From Roseateles hydrophilus (GTDB taxonomy: Bacteria; Pseudomonadota; Gammaproteobacteria; Burkholderiales; Burkholderiaceae_C), in NCBI RefSeq assembly GCF_026712245.1, contig NZ_JAPPUY010000004.1, positions 310,001-374,000 on the forward strand: 64,000 nt of DNA. The letters run 5' to 3'. This document shows positions 1 through 8,630 of this stretch, piece by piece; position 1 is the first letter of the stretch; every line of letters begins with the position of its first letter. The notes beneath the pieces were generated by a model. That model had not been told where the DNA came from and ran no database searches. It was given only the letters and a program-made list of their open reading frames with translations. The position numbers and the translations under genes are program-made.

Positions 1-77
1 GTCGTTTCAGACGCTGGCAACCCCGTTAGACACGATTCGGGCGATTCGGCAAACCGGCGATTGTAGCGACCCCGCAA

Positions 78-115
78 GGTTTGGCCGCCGCCCCGGCGTG
101 CGGGGCGGCAAAACC
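78..115 (-). terminator. Hairpin downstream of the RND permease gene
   Basis: An 8-bp GC stem (GCCGCCCC at 87-94 with GGGGCGGC at 102-109) is extended by an outer GGTTT/AAACC pairing across unpaired bases. It lies just after the stop codon of the permease gene on the minus strand. No clear T-run follows, so it could be a weak terminator or only a 3'-end-protecting hairpin. Nothing else is recognisable in bases 1-77. Confidence 0.45.
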
Positions 116-132
116 CTAGGGTGCGTGCGGCG

Positions 133-3100
133 TCAGGCCTCGGCGGGCAGCTCGCTGTGCAGGCGGCTGTGCTCTTCCTCGGCAGGCCGCACGACGCGGA
201 ACCAGGCCGCGTACATGGCCGGCAGCGCCAACAGCGTCAGCACGGTGGCGACGATGAGGCCGCCCATGATGGCCACGGCCATCGGGCCCCAGAACACGCT
301 GCGCGACAGCGGGATCATGGCCAGCACAGCCGCTGCGGCCGTCAGCACGATGGGGCGGAAGCGCCGCACCGCCGACTCGACGATGGCCGACCAGTCCGGC
401 ACGCCACGGGCGCGGTCCTGCTCGATCTGGTCGATGAGGATGACGGAGTTGCGCATGATCATGCCCATCAGCGCGACAACGCCCAGCAGCGCGACGAAGC
501 CGAACGGCCGGTTCAGCACCAGCAGCGCCATCGCCACGCCGGCAATGCCCAGCGGCCCGGTCAGGAAGACCAGCATCGCGCGGCTGAAGCTCTGCAGCTG
601 CAGCATCAGCAGTGTGAAGGTGATGAACAGCATCACCGGCACACCCGCCGCGATGGAGCCCTGGCCCTTGCTGCTTTCCTCGACGGCGCCCGCAATGGCA
701 ATGCCATAGCCGGTGGGCATCTGCTTGCGCAGCTCGTCCAGCCGGGGCCAGACCTCCTTCGTGACAGTGGCACCCTGCAGCCCTTCGGCCACGTCGCCCT
801 GCACGGTGACGGCGTACTGGCGGCCCTCGCGCCACATGACGCCGGGCTCCCAGTCGAACTCGATCTTCGCGATCTGCGTCAGCGGGATCGCACGGCCGGT
901 GCTCGTGGGCACGTAGGCGTTGCCGATGTCGGTGATGACGGCGCGCTCGTCGGCCGGCTGGCGCAGCACGATGTTGATGAGCTTGTCGGCCTCGCGGTAC
1001 TGGCCGACGGTGGTGCCCGACAGCAGCGTGCGCGCCGACTGCGCCAGGCCCTGGCTCGTGACGCCCAGCGCGCGCGCCTTGTCCTGGTCGACGTTCAGGC
1101 GCAGCGTCTTGACGTTCTCGTTCCAGTTGTCGTTAACGCCGCGCATGTTGGGGCTGGCGCGCAGGATGTCCTTGGCCTTGTCCGCCCATTCGCGCACGAC
1201 CTTGGGATCGGCACCCGTGACGCGGAACTGCACCGGGTAGGGCACCGGCGGGCCGTTGGGCAGCAGCTTCACGCGGCCGCGCGCCTCGGGGAACTCCTCG
1301 GCCAGCACGGCCGGCAGGCGCTTGCGCAGCTCCTCGCGCTCCTCCAGGCCCTTGGGCAGCAGGATGGACTGCGTCACGTTGGAGGCCGGGAAGATGGTGT
1401 CCAGCGGCAGGTAGAAGCGCGGCACGCCCGAGCCCACCCAGCTCGTCACCGAGGCCATGCCCGGCTCCTTCAGCATGCGCGCCTCGAAGCGCTTGGCCAG
1501 CGCCTCGGTCTCCTGGATGGTGGCGCCCTCGGGCAGCGTCAGGTCGACGAGGATCTCGGGGCGGCTGGAGTCAGGGAAGAACTGCTGCTGCACGCGCGTC
1601 ATGCCGAACAGCCCCAGGCCGAAGACCAGCAGCGTGATTGCGATGGTCGTCCAGCGGTTCTCCACGCACCAGCGCACCAGGCTGCGGAAGCGGTTGTAGA
1701 ACGGCGTGTCGAACAGCTCGTGCACCTCGCCGTCGGCCGAGGGCTTGCTCTTCAGCAGCAAGGCGCCCAGATAGGGCACGAAATACACCGACGCCACCCA
1801 CGACACCACCAGCGCCGCGGCCGTCACCGCGAAGATCGCGAACGTGTACTCGCCGGTGGTCGACTTCGCCAGCCCGATGGGCAGGAAGCCCACCGCCGTG
1901 ATCAGCGTGCCGGTCAGCATGGGCATGGCCGTCACGTCGTAGGCGAACGTGGCGGCGTGCATCTTGTCGTAGCCCTCTTCGAGCTTTCGCACCATCATCT
2001 CGACGGCAATGATGGCGTCGTCCACCAGCAGGCCCAGCGCAATGATCAGCGAGCCCAGCGAGATCTTGTGCAGGCCCACGCCCCAATAGAACATGGCAAC
2101 GAAGGTGATGGCCAGCACCAGCGGGATGGTGATGCCGACCACCAGGCCCGGCCAGATGTCGATGCGGAACCCGCCGCCCGCCTTCTTGTGCAGGCCCAGC
2201 GACAGGAAGCTGACCGCCAGCACGATGACGACGGCCTCGATCAGCACGTTGACGAACTCGCTCACCGAGGTCGTGACCGCCTTGGGCTGGTCCTGGATCT
2301 GCGCCAGCTGGATGCCGGCTGGCAGATCCCGCTCGATGGCCTTGGTCGCCACGCCCAGCGCCTTGCCCATCGCGATGATGTCGCCGCCCTTGGCCATGGA
2401 GACACCCAGCGCCAGCACGTCCCGGCCCTGGTAGCGCACGGTCGTGGTGGGCGGGTCGACGTACTCGCGCTTGATGGCGGCGATGTCGCCCAGGCGCAGT
2501 TGGCTGGCCGCACCGGTCTGCGGGTTGACGGCGCGGATGGGCACGTCGGCCAGCGCCTGCACCGACGTGAACTGACCCTGCACGCGGATCTGGAAATTCG
2601 CGCTGCCCGCGTTCATGACGCCGGCACCCTCGACCGCGTTCTGCGCGCCGATCTGGTTGATGACCTGGCCGAAGTCCAGGCCCAGCTGCGCCAGGCGCTT
2701 CTGCGACACCTCGATGAACAGCTTCTCGGGCTGGATGCCGTAGATCTCGACCTTGGCCACGTCCTTGACCTGCAGCAGCGCCTGGCGCACGCGGTCGGCG
2801 TGCTCGCGCAGCTCCTCGCGGCTGAAGCCATCGGCGGAGAGCGCGTAGATGGAACCGTAAACGTCGCCGAACTCGTCGTTGAAGAACGGGCCGATGACGC
2901 CCTGCGGCAGCGTCAGCCGCATGTCGCCCACCTTCTTGCGCACCTGGTACCAGATGCCGGCCACTTCGGCGGGCGGCGTGCTGTCCTTGAGCTGGAAGAT
3001 GGTGATGGACTCGCCGGGCTTGGTGGACGAGCGGATCTTGTCCGCGTAGTTCACCTCCTGCAGCGTCTTCTCGATCTTGTCGGTGACCTGGTCGGCCATC

Positions 3101-3312
3101 TGCTGCGCCGTCGCGCCCGGCCAGAAGGCCTGCACGATCATGACGCGGAAGGTGAATGGCGGGTCTTCGTCCTGCCCCAGCTGGAAGTAGGCCGCGAAGC
3201 CCATCAGCATCAGCACCACCATCAGGTAGCGCGTCAGCGCCGGATGCTCCAGCGCCCAGCGGGAGATGTTGAAGCGGTCGCCCAGCGCGGGCTTGTTCGG
3301 CGGGATGTTCAT
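133..3312 (-). CDS. RND-family efflux transporter permease (AcrB/HAE1-like)
   Basis: The 1059-residue inner-membrane pump would export drugs or other toxic compounds from periplasm or membrane using the proton gradient, together with the adaptor encoded just upstream. The length is normal for the hydrophobic/amphiphilic efflux RND family. A first membrane helix lies near residues 27-45, followed by a large periplasmic domain. The paired aspartates of the proton relay are visible near residue 427 in the segment LLVDDAIIAVE. Membrane helices recur through the C-terminal half. The start is ATG, 13 bases after the adaptor stop codon, so the two are one operon. No outer-membrane channel gene lies in the window, so a TolC-type protein from elsewhere is probably used. 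Substrate cannot be read from sequence. Confidence 0.93.
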   Translation of the reverse strand: MNIPPNKPALGDRFNISRWALEHPALTRYLMVVLMLMGFAAYFQLGQDEDPPFTFRVMIVQAFWPGATAQQMADQVTDKIEKTLQEVNYADKIRSSTKPGESITIFQLKDSTPPAEVAGIWYQVRKKVGDMRLTLPQGVIGPFFNDEFGDVYGSIYALSADGFSREELREHADRVRQALLQVKDVAKVEIYGIQPEKLFIEVSQKRLAQLGLDFGQVINQIGAQNAVEGAGVMNAGSANFQIRVQGQFTSVQALADVPIRAVNPQTGAASQLRLGDIAAIKREYVDPPTTTVRYQGRDVLALGVSMAKGGDIIAMGKALGVATKAIERDLPAGIQLAQIQDQPKAVTTSVSEFVNVLIEAVVIVLAVSFLSLGLHKKAGGGFRIDIWPGLVVGITIPLVLAITFVAMFYWGVGLHKISLGSLIIALGLLVDDAIIAVEMMVRKLEEGYDKMHAATFAYDVTAMPMLTGTLITAVGFLPIGLAKSTTGEYTFAIFAVTAAALVVSWVASVYFVPYLGALLLKSKPSADGEVHELFDTPFYNRFRSLVRWCVENRWTTIAITLLVFGLGLFGMTRVQQQFFPDSSRPEILVDLTLPEGATIQETEALAKRFEARMLKEPGMASVTSWVGSGVPRFYLPLDTIFPASNVTQSILLPKGLEEREELRKRLPAVLAEEFPEARGRVKLLPNGPPVPYPVQFRVTGADPKVVREWADKAKDILRASPNMRGVNDNWNENVKTLRLNVDQDKARALGVTSQGLAQSARTLLSGTTVGQYREADKLINIVLRQPADERAVITDIGNAYVPTSTGRAIPLTQIAKIEFDWEPGVMWREGRQYAVTVQGDVAEGLQGATVTKEVWPRLDELRKQMPTGYGIAIAGAVEESSKGQGSIAAGVPVMLFITFTLLMLQLQSFSRAMLVFLTGPLGIAGVAMALLVLNRPFGFVALLGVVALMGMIMRNSVILIDQIEQDRARGVPDWSAIVESAVRRFRPIVLTAAAAVLAMIPLSRSVFWGPMAVAIMGGLIVATVLTLLALPAMYAAWFRVVRPAEEEHSRLHSELPAEA

Positions 3313-3325
3313 GCGCGGGCCCGGC

Positions 3326-4459
3326 TCAGCGAGAGGCGGCCGGGGCAGCCGGCTGCGGAGCGGCGCTGCGCGGCGGCACGTAGCGCTTGACCTTCTGGCC
3401 CGGAGTCAGCACGTGCACGCCGGCCACGACGACCTCCTGGCCGGCGCTGAGGCCGCTGGCAACCACGACCTCGTTGCCATCCGCGCCGCCCACCTGCACC
3501 GCCACCGGCTTGACCGTCATCGTCGCGCCGTCCAGCACCCAGACCGAGGTCTTGCCCGACTGCTGCAGCACGGCCGTCAGCGGCAGCTTGATGATGTTGG
3601 CCGTCTGCGGCAGGTCGAGCACGACGGTGGCCGTCTGCCCGGGCTTCACATCCAGCTTGCCGGCATCCGCCTTGATGAGGAAGGTGCGCGTCACAGGGTC
3701 TGCCGCACCGGCCACCTCGCGCACCTTCAGCGGCGCTGTCGCGTCGCTGCCCCACAGGCGCACCTTGAGTGCGCCCGGCTGGCTGGCCGCTGCCCGCACG
3801 CGGCCGATCTGATCTTCGGGCACCGAGAAGACGACATCGCGCGGCCCGTCCAGCGCCACCGTGACCACCGGCGTGCCCGCAGCCAGCACCTGTCCGGGCT
3901 CGGCACTGACGCCCGTGACGACCCCGGCGCCATCGGCCAGCAACTGCGCATAGCCAGCCTGGTTGGCTTGCACATCGGCCTGCGCCTTGGCCTGATCCAG
4001 CTGCGCCTGGGCCGCCTTGAAGACCGAGTCACGGCGCTCCAGCTCGGCCGCGCTGATGAAGCCCTGGCGCTGCAGATCCACGAAACGCTTGTAGTCAGCG
4101 CCGGCCTGGTCCCGGTTGGTGCGCGCAGCTGCAACCGCCGCCGTGGCCGCCGCCTGGGCCAGCTTGAGATCCTGCGCATCCAGCCTCGCCAGCACCTGGC
4201 CCGGCCTGACGGTCGCCCCGAGGTCCACCTCGCGGCTGGCAAGCTTGCCGCCGACGCGGAAGGACAGGCGAGACTCGACGCGCGCCTTCACCTCGGCCGC
4301 ATACTGATGGCTGGCGCTTGCCGATCCCGCACTCACCACTTGCGTGCGCACGGCGCGCTCGGGCTCTGGCGCAGCGGCCTGCTTGCCACAACCGGTCAGC
4401 AAGGCCGAAAGCAGAACCGCCAGCAGCAAGGGCGGCGCGAGACGCAGGAGATGGGACAT
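3326..4459 (-). CDS. RND efflux periplasmic adaptor lipoprotein (membrane fusion protein)
   Basis: The predicted product is 377 residues and links the RND permease to an outer-membrane channel. The N-terminus is a lipoprotein signal with lipobox LLTGC, giving a lipidated Cys24. Lipoyl/barrel-sandwich sequence (VGGKLASREVDLGATVRPGQVLARLD) flanks a helical hairpin rich in Ala and Gln, and the beta-barrel and membrane-proximal parts follow, ending in a Pro/Ala-rich tail. The open frame extends far upstream, but ATG at 4459 is chosen because it starts the signal sequence and is preceded by GAGG five bases away. The gene is first in a two-gene operon with the permease. A palindrome at 4498-4517 lies in its promoter region. 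Confidence 0.92.
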   Translation of the reverse strand: MSHLLRLAPPLLLAVLLSALLTGCGKQAAAPEPERAVRTQVVSAGSASASHQYAAEVKARVESRLSFRVGGKLASREVDLGATVRPGQVLARLDAQDLKLAQAAATAAVAAARTNRDQAGADYKRFVDLQRQGFISAAELERRDSVFKAAQAQLDQAKAQADVQANQAGYAQLLADGAGVVTGVSAEPGQVLAAGTPVVTVALDGPRDVVFSVPEDQIGRVRAAASQPGALKVRLWGSDATAPLKVREVAGAADPVTRTFLIKADAGKLDVKPGQTATVVLDLPQTANIIKLPLTAVLQQSGKTSVWVLDGATMTVKPVAVQVGGADGNEVVVASGLSAGQEVVVAGVHVLTPGQKVKRYVPPRSAAPQPAAPAASR

Positions 4460-4497
4460 GCAGACCTCGGCAAGAAGGGACGGCCGGCTTGGAAATT

Positions 4498-4517
4498 TAA
4501 TGACCGGCGGGTCAGTA
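4498..4517. promoter_or_regulatory. Candidate TetR-type operator upstream of the RND operon
   Basis: TAATGACCGGCGGGTCAGTA is a near-perfect inverted repeat: TGACC and GGTCA arms around a 4-base centre, with outer TA/TA. It sits about 40 bases upstream of the adaptor start codon and 87 bases upstream of the divergent hpnC start. TetR-family repressors of RND pumps commonly bind such sites. No regulator gene is next to it here, so the assignment is inference. Confidence 0.45.
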
Positions 4518-4603
4518 ATGTATTCAGACCCTGTGACCAGTGTCAAACCTCGGGGAGGTTCGCTGGAACGGCGGGCATTTGCAAGCGGAACTTGAGAAAC
4601 AGC

Positions 4604-5428
4604 TTGAGCGTCGACCACTACGAGAACTTTCCTGTTGCATCGCTGCTGTGTCCGCCCGCGCTGCGGCCGGCGGTTGTGGCCATCTACCACTTCGCACGCA
4701 CGGCCGACGACCTGGCCGACGAGGGCGTGGCCCCGACTGCGCAGCGCCGGCAGGACCTGCAGGCCTACCGCGCCGACCTGGCAGCCGTCGTCGCCGGGCA
4801 GGCGCCCTCCCCGCGCTGGGACCGGGTGTTCACACCACTGGCGCATAAGCTGCACCGGCTGCAGCCCGCGCTGCTGCACGATCTGCTGGACGCCTTTGAG
4901 CAAGACCTGGCGCCGCCCCGCTACCGCGACCGCGCCCACCTGCTGGACTACTGCCGCCGCTCGGCCAACCCGGTCGGGCGACTGCTGCTCGGGCTGTATG
5001 GCGTGGACGACGCCGACTCGCTGCGCCGCTCAGATGCGATCTGCTCGGCACTGCAGCTGATCAACTTCTGGCAGGACTTCAGCCGCGACGGCCCCAACGG
5101 TCGGCTCTACGTGCCGCAGGACGACCTGGACCGCCACGGCATCACCGCTGACGACGTGCTGGCCTGCCGCGACAGCCCCGCCGCCCGCGCGCTGATCCGC
5201 GAGCTGTGCGGCTGGGCACGGACGCTGATGCAGGACGGCGCGCCGCTGGCGCTGAGCCTGCGCGGCCGCGCCGGCTGGGAGCTGCGCCTCGTCGTGCAGG
5301 GTGGCCTGCTCATCCTGGACAAGATTGCTGCCGGCGGCCACGACAGCCTGCGGCGCCGCCCCGCCATCACGGCCTGGGATCTGCCCCGCTTGCTGTGGCG
5401 TGCGCTGACAATGCGGGCCACATCATGA
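4604..5428 (+). CDS. hpnC: Squalene synthase HpnC (hydroxysqualene synthase step, family member)
   Basis: A 274-residue member of the squalene/phytoene synthase family. In the HpnCDE route, HpnD makes presqualene diphosphate from two farnesyl diphosphates and HpnC converts it to hydroxysqualene. The first Asp-rich motif is DDLADE at residues 35-40, and the second is NFWQDFSRD near residue 154, with GRLYVP after it. The start is taken as TTG at 4604 because it gives SVDHYENFPVASLL right after Met, the usual family N-terminus; TTG at 4592 is the alternative and neither has a strong Shine-Dalgarno. The stop overlaps the hpnD start (ATGA), so translation is probably coupled. The trio sits together as hpnC-hpnD-hpnE. 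No squalene-hopene cyclase gene is in the window. Confidence 0.9.
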   Translation: MSVDHYENFPVASLLCPPALRPAVVAIYHFARTADDLADEGVAPTAQRRQDLQAYRADLAAVVAGQAPSPRWDRVFTPLAHKLHRLQPALLHDLLDAFEQDLAPPRYRDRAHLLDYCRRSANPVGRLLLGLYGVDDADSLRRSDAICSALQLINFWQDFSRDGPNGRLYVPQDDLDRHGITADDVLACRDSPAARALIRELCGWARTLMQDGAPLALSLRGRAGWELRLVVQGGLLILDKIAAGGHDSLRRRPAITAWDLPRLLWRALTMRATS

Positions 5429-6273
5429 CCCCAGAGCAATACGTCCAGGAGAAGGCCGCCGCGAGCGGCTCGAGCTTCTATTACGCCTTCCTGTTCCTGC
5501 CGCCGCCCCGGCGCGCAGCCATCACGGCCTTCTACGCGTTCTGCCGTGAGGTTGACGACGTCGTCGACGAAACGCAGGACGCTGGCGTCGCCGCGACCAA
5601 GCTGGCCTGGTGGCGCAAGGAAGCCGCCGCCGCCTTTGCCGGCCAGCCCAGCCACCCGGCCATGAAGGCGCTGATGCCGCACGTGCAGGCCTACGACATC
5701 CGGCTGGAGCACCTGCTGGCCGTCATCGAAGGCTGCGAGATGGACCTGCAGCAGACGCGCTACCTGGACTACGCCGGCCTCGCCCGCTACTGCCACCTGG
5801 TGGCCGGCATCGTCGGCGAGGTGGCCAGCGGCATCTTCGGCCGCACGCAGCCGCAGACCGTCGAGTACGCCCACAAGCTGGGCCTGGCCATGCAGCTGAC
5901 CAACATCATCCGCGACGTCGGCGACGACGCGCGGCGCGGCCGCATCTACCTGCCGGTGAACGAACTGCAGCAGTTCGGCGTCAAGGCCAACGAGATCCTG
6001 CTGCGCAGCAAGCCCTGGGGCTACAGCGAGCGCTTCACGGCATTGATGCAGTTCCAGGCCGAGCGTGCGCACCGCCTGTACGACGAGGCCGTCGCCCTGC
6101 TGGCCGACACCGACCGCAGCGCCCAGAAGCCCGGCCTGATGATGGCCAACATCTACCGCGCGCTGCTCGTCGAGATCGAGCGCGAACAGTTCCAGGTGCT
6201 GCACCAGCGCATCGCGCTGACGCCGGTGCGCAAGCTCTGGATCGCGATGAAAACCAACTGGCGCGGGCGTTGA
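5425..6273 (+). CDS. hpnD: Presqualene diphosphate synthase HpnD
   Basis: A 282-residue squalene/phytoene synthase family enzyme that condenses two farnesyl diphosphates to presqualene diphosphate. Substrate-binding Asp-rich motifs are DDVVDE at residues 44-49 and NIIRDVGDD at 160-168, followed by RGRIYLP. The start ATG overlaps the hpnC stop by four bases, and the stop overlaps the hpnE TTG start by three, so all three are read as one coupled unit. Paralogy with HpnC is obvious from the shared motif order. The length is normal and no motif is missing. Confidence 0.93.
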   Translation: MTPEQYVQEKAAASGSSFYYAFLFLPPPRRAAITAFYAFCREVDDVVDETQDAGVAATKLAWWRKEAAAAFAGQPSHPAMKALMPHVQAYDIRLEHLLAVIEGCEMDLQQTRYLDYAGLARYCHLVAGIVGEVASGIFGRTQPQTVEYAHKLGLAMQLTNIIRDVGDDARRGRIYLPVNELQQFGVKANEILLRSKPWGYSERFTALMQFQAERAHRLYDEAVALLADTDRSAQKPGLMMANIYRALLVEIEREQFQVLHQRIALTPVRKLWIAMKTNWRGR

Positions 6274-7583
6274 AGGTCGCCATCGTTGGAGGCGGCTGGG
6301 CCGGCATCTCGGCGGCCGTCACGCTGGCCGATGTGGGCCATGAGCTCACCGTCTTCGAGATGGCGCCGCAGCTTGGCGGCCGGGCGCGCAGCGTGGCCGG
6401 AGCGCCCGACTACGACAACGGCCAGCACATCCTCATCGGCGCCTACGGCGACAGCCTGGCGCTGATACGCCGCCTCGGCGTCGACCCCGAACAGGTACTG
6501 ACGCGGCTGCCGCTGGCCCTGCCCTATCCCGGCGAGCCCGGCCTGCAACTGCACCCCGGGCCGCCGCTGATCGCCTTCGCGCGCGGCGTGCTGGCGCACC
6601 GCGGCTGGCCGCTCGGCGCCCGGCTGGGGCTGCTGGCCGCCGCCGGCGGCTGGCTGGCGCGCGGGTTTCGCTGCGGTGAGCAACTGAGCGTCGCCGAACT
6701 CTGCGCCGGCCTGCCGGCGGTCGTGAAGCGCGACCTCGTCGAGCCGTTGTGCGTCGCCGCGCTGAACACGCCAGCGCCCCAAGCCAGCGCGCGCGTGTTC
6801 CTGCGCGTGCTGCGAGACGCGCTGTTCAGCGGCGCCGGCAGCGCCGACCTGCTGCTGCCGCGGCGGCCACTGTCTGCGCTGCTGGCCGGGCCGGCGACGG
6901 CGTGGCTGGGCGAGCGGCTGCGCCTGGGCGCGCGCGTGCGGCAGATCGAACCCGGCTGGCGCGTCGACGGCGAGCCCTTCGACGCCGTCGTGCTGGCCTG
7001 CACCAGCGTGGAGGCCGCGCGACTGACCGCGAGCATCGCCCCCGTGTGGTCGGCCACTGCGCAGGGCCTGGGCTTCGAGCCCATCATCACCGTCTATCTG
7101 CACAGCCCCGGCAGCGCGCTGCCCTCACCGATGCTGGCGCTGCGCGAGGGCGCCGACGCACCGGCCCAGTTCGTCTTCGACCACGGCGCGCTGGGCGGGG
7201 CAGCGGGGCGCTTCGCCTTCGTCGTCAGCGGCGCCGCGCCGTGGGTGGCGCGCGGCGGCTGCGGCGAGGCCGTGCTGGCGCAGGCAACGCGCGAGTTGCA
7301 CTGGGCCACGCCGCCCGTCATCGACAAGGTGCTGACCGAAAAGCGCGCCACCTTCGCCTGCACGCCGGGCCTGGCGCGCCCGCCGGCCTGCGTGGCGCCC
7401 GGCCTGTGGGCCGCCGGTGACTACATCGACGGCCCCTACCCCGCGACGCTGGAAGGCGCCGTGCGCGCCGGCCGCACTGCCGCTCAGGGCGTCGCGGCTG
7501 GCGGGGGCAGAGGCGCGAACGGCGCCGCCAGCGGCTCGCCGACAAACACGCCCTGCGCCGGCCAGGCCACGCTGCGCCAGTAG
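6270..7583 (+). CDS. hpnE: Hydroxysqualene dehydroxylase HpnE
   Basis: A 437-residue FAD-dependent amine-oxidase-fold protein that reduces hydroxysqualene to squalene, the last HpnCDE step. The dinucleotide fold GGGWAGISAA is at residues 7-16, with an acidic strand end (VFEMAPQLGGRARS) and a C-terminal FAD motif GLWAAGDYIDGPYPATLEGAVRAGRTAA. The start is TTG at 6270, inside the hpnD stop (TTGA), giving MKVAIVGGG, the usual N-terminus. The last 100 bases run through the 3' end of the opposite-strand TIGR03790 gene. The C-terminal 30 residues after the FAD motif are low-complexity and may reflect read-through past an ancestral stop. Confidence 0.9.
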   Translation: MKVAIVGGGWAGISAAVTLADVGHELTVFEMAPQLGGRARSVAGAPDYDNGQHILIGAYGDSLALIRRLGVDPEQVLTRLPLALPYPGEPGLQLHPGPPLIAFARGVLAHRGWPLGARLGLLAAAGGWLARGFRCGEQLSVAELCAGLPAVVKRDLVEPLCVAALNTPAPQASARVFLRVLRDALFSGAGSADLLLPRRPLSALLAGPATAWLGERLRLGARVRQIEPGWRVDGEPFDAVVLACTSVEAARLTASIAPVWSATAQGLGFEPIITVYLHSPGSALPSPMLALREGADAPAQFVFDHGALGGAAGRFAFVVSGAAPWVARGGCGEAVLAQATRELHWATPPVIDKVLTEKRATFACTPGLARPPACVAPGLWAAGDYIDGPYPATLEGAVRAGRTAAQGVAAGGGRGANGAASGSPTNTPCAGQATLRQ

Positions 7584-8596
7584 GCCTCCAGCGCGCTGAC
7601 GCCCTGGCCGTAGGCCTGCATCAGCGCCTGCGGGTGCGGGAACTTCTGGACGTGGTTGCACGGCTCGCTGACCGTGCCGTAGCTGGCCGTCGCGCCGGCA
7701 TCGATCCAGTCAAGCACGCTCATCTGGCCTTCGCCGGCCGGGCGGTCAAGCTGGCCGCCAAATGACGTCAAGTGGTCCGCCAGCGCCCCCGGCAGCCACT
7801 CGCCACCCAGCGGCGCGGGCACACGCGCCAGGCCGGTCTGGTAGACCAGCGTGCGGCGCATGTCCGGCAGCGCGCTGCTGTGGACGCGCACCACTTCCAA
7901 CGCCGCCACGCCGGGCACCGCCCCCGCGGGCGGAAACAGGCGTTCGCGCACGTTGCGCGCGGCATCCGGGGTGGCGGCGAGGTAGGCCTGGGCCGGCACG
8001 GCACCGGGCGCAGCCAGCATGTGGTCAGACGCAATGCCCCGCTCGATCATCGCCAGCGCCGCCGGTACCGAGCGGGCGGCCAGCTGCATCGCGGGCCGCA
8101 TGCCCAGCACGGGCCAGGGCCGCGCGCCGCTGTAGCCCGGGTAAGGGCTGGGCCGTGTGGCCGCGCAGGAGTTCGCGCACAACTCCGGCAACAGGCCCAG
8201 CGCCAACGCACTGGTCAGCGCATTGCACGCCACCGCATAGGGCTGCACCCAGGCCAGCGCCAGGCCGTTGACGCCCTCGGGCATGTGCCCGCGCACGGCT
8301 TCGTCCAGCGCGCTGAACTCCTGCGGCGTCAGGCTGGCGCGCAGCGGCAGCTGCACGCGCAGCACCTGGGCATCGGGGATGCCGCGCCGCCGGGCGTAGA
8401 ACTCGCCCACGGACACCGAGTACGGGTCGGCCGTGTTGATCACCAGGCCCAGGCTGCCGGCCGTGATGCGGCCATGCAGCCGGGGCCAGGATGACCACCG
8501 CGTGCCGGAGTCCGCCGCGGCCGCCTGCGGCGGGGCCACCAGGCCCAGCAGCGCCAAGGCCAGAATTTGCCACGTTCTGAACGCCGCTTTCGCCAT
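7484..8596 (-). CDS. TIGR03790-type secreted protein of unknown function
   Basis: The 370-residue product starts with a cleavable signal peptide (basic start, ALALLGLVAPPQAAAA near residues 12-28), so it is exported. The body contains LGLVINTADPYSVSVGEFYARRRGIP and a C-terminal PASYGTVSEPCNHVQKFP-like region (here ATASYGTVSEPCNH). I recognise these as features of the TIGR03790 family, whose function is unknown. The start is ATG at 8596, which gives the signal peptide; the frame stays open upstream. The gene is divergent from the IclR regulator across 34 bases, so regulation by IclR is plausible. Its 3' end overlaps hpnE by 100 bases in antisense. Confidence 0.75.
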   Translation of the reverse strand: MAKAAFRTWQILALALLGLVAPPQAAAADSGTRWSSWPRLHGRITAGSLGLVINTADPYSVSVGEFYARRRGIPDAQVLRVQLPLRASLTPQEFSALDEAVRGHMPEGVNGLALAWVQPYAVACNALTSALALGLLPELCANSCAATRPSPYPGYSGARPWPVLGMRPAMQLAARSVPAALAMIERGIASDHMLAAPGAVPAQAYLAATPDAARNVRERLFPPAGAVPGVAALEVVRVHSSALPDMRRTLVYQTGLARVPAPLGGEWLPGALADHLTSFGGQLDRPAGEGQMSVLDWIDAGATASYGTVSEPCNHVQKFPHPQALMQAYGQGVSALEAYWRSVAWPAQGVFVGEPLAAPFAPLPPPAATP

Positions 8597-8630
8597 ACAA
8601 AACAACCGCAATCTCCCCGACAATGGCCGC

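Noticed and set aside
121-3390. Long plus-strand open frame opposite the RND permease
   Set aside because: It mirrors the permease gene, has biased His/Arg/Gln-rich composition, no domain and no start signal. It is a product of high GC.
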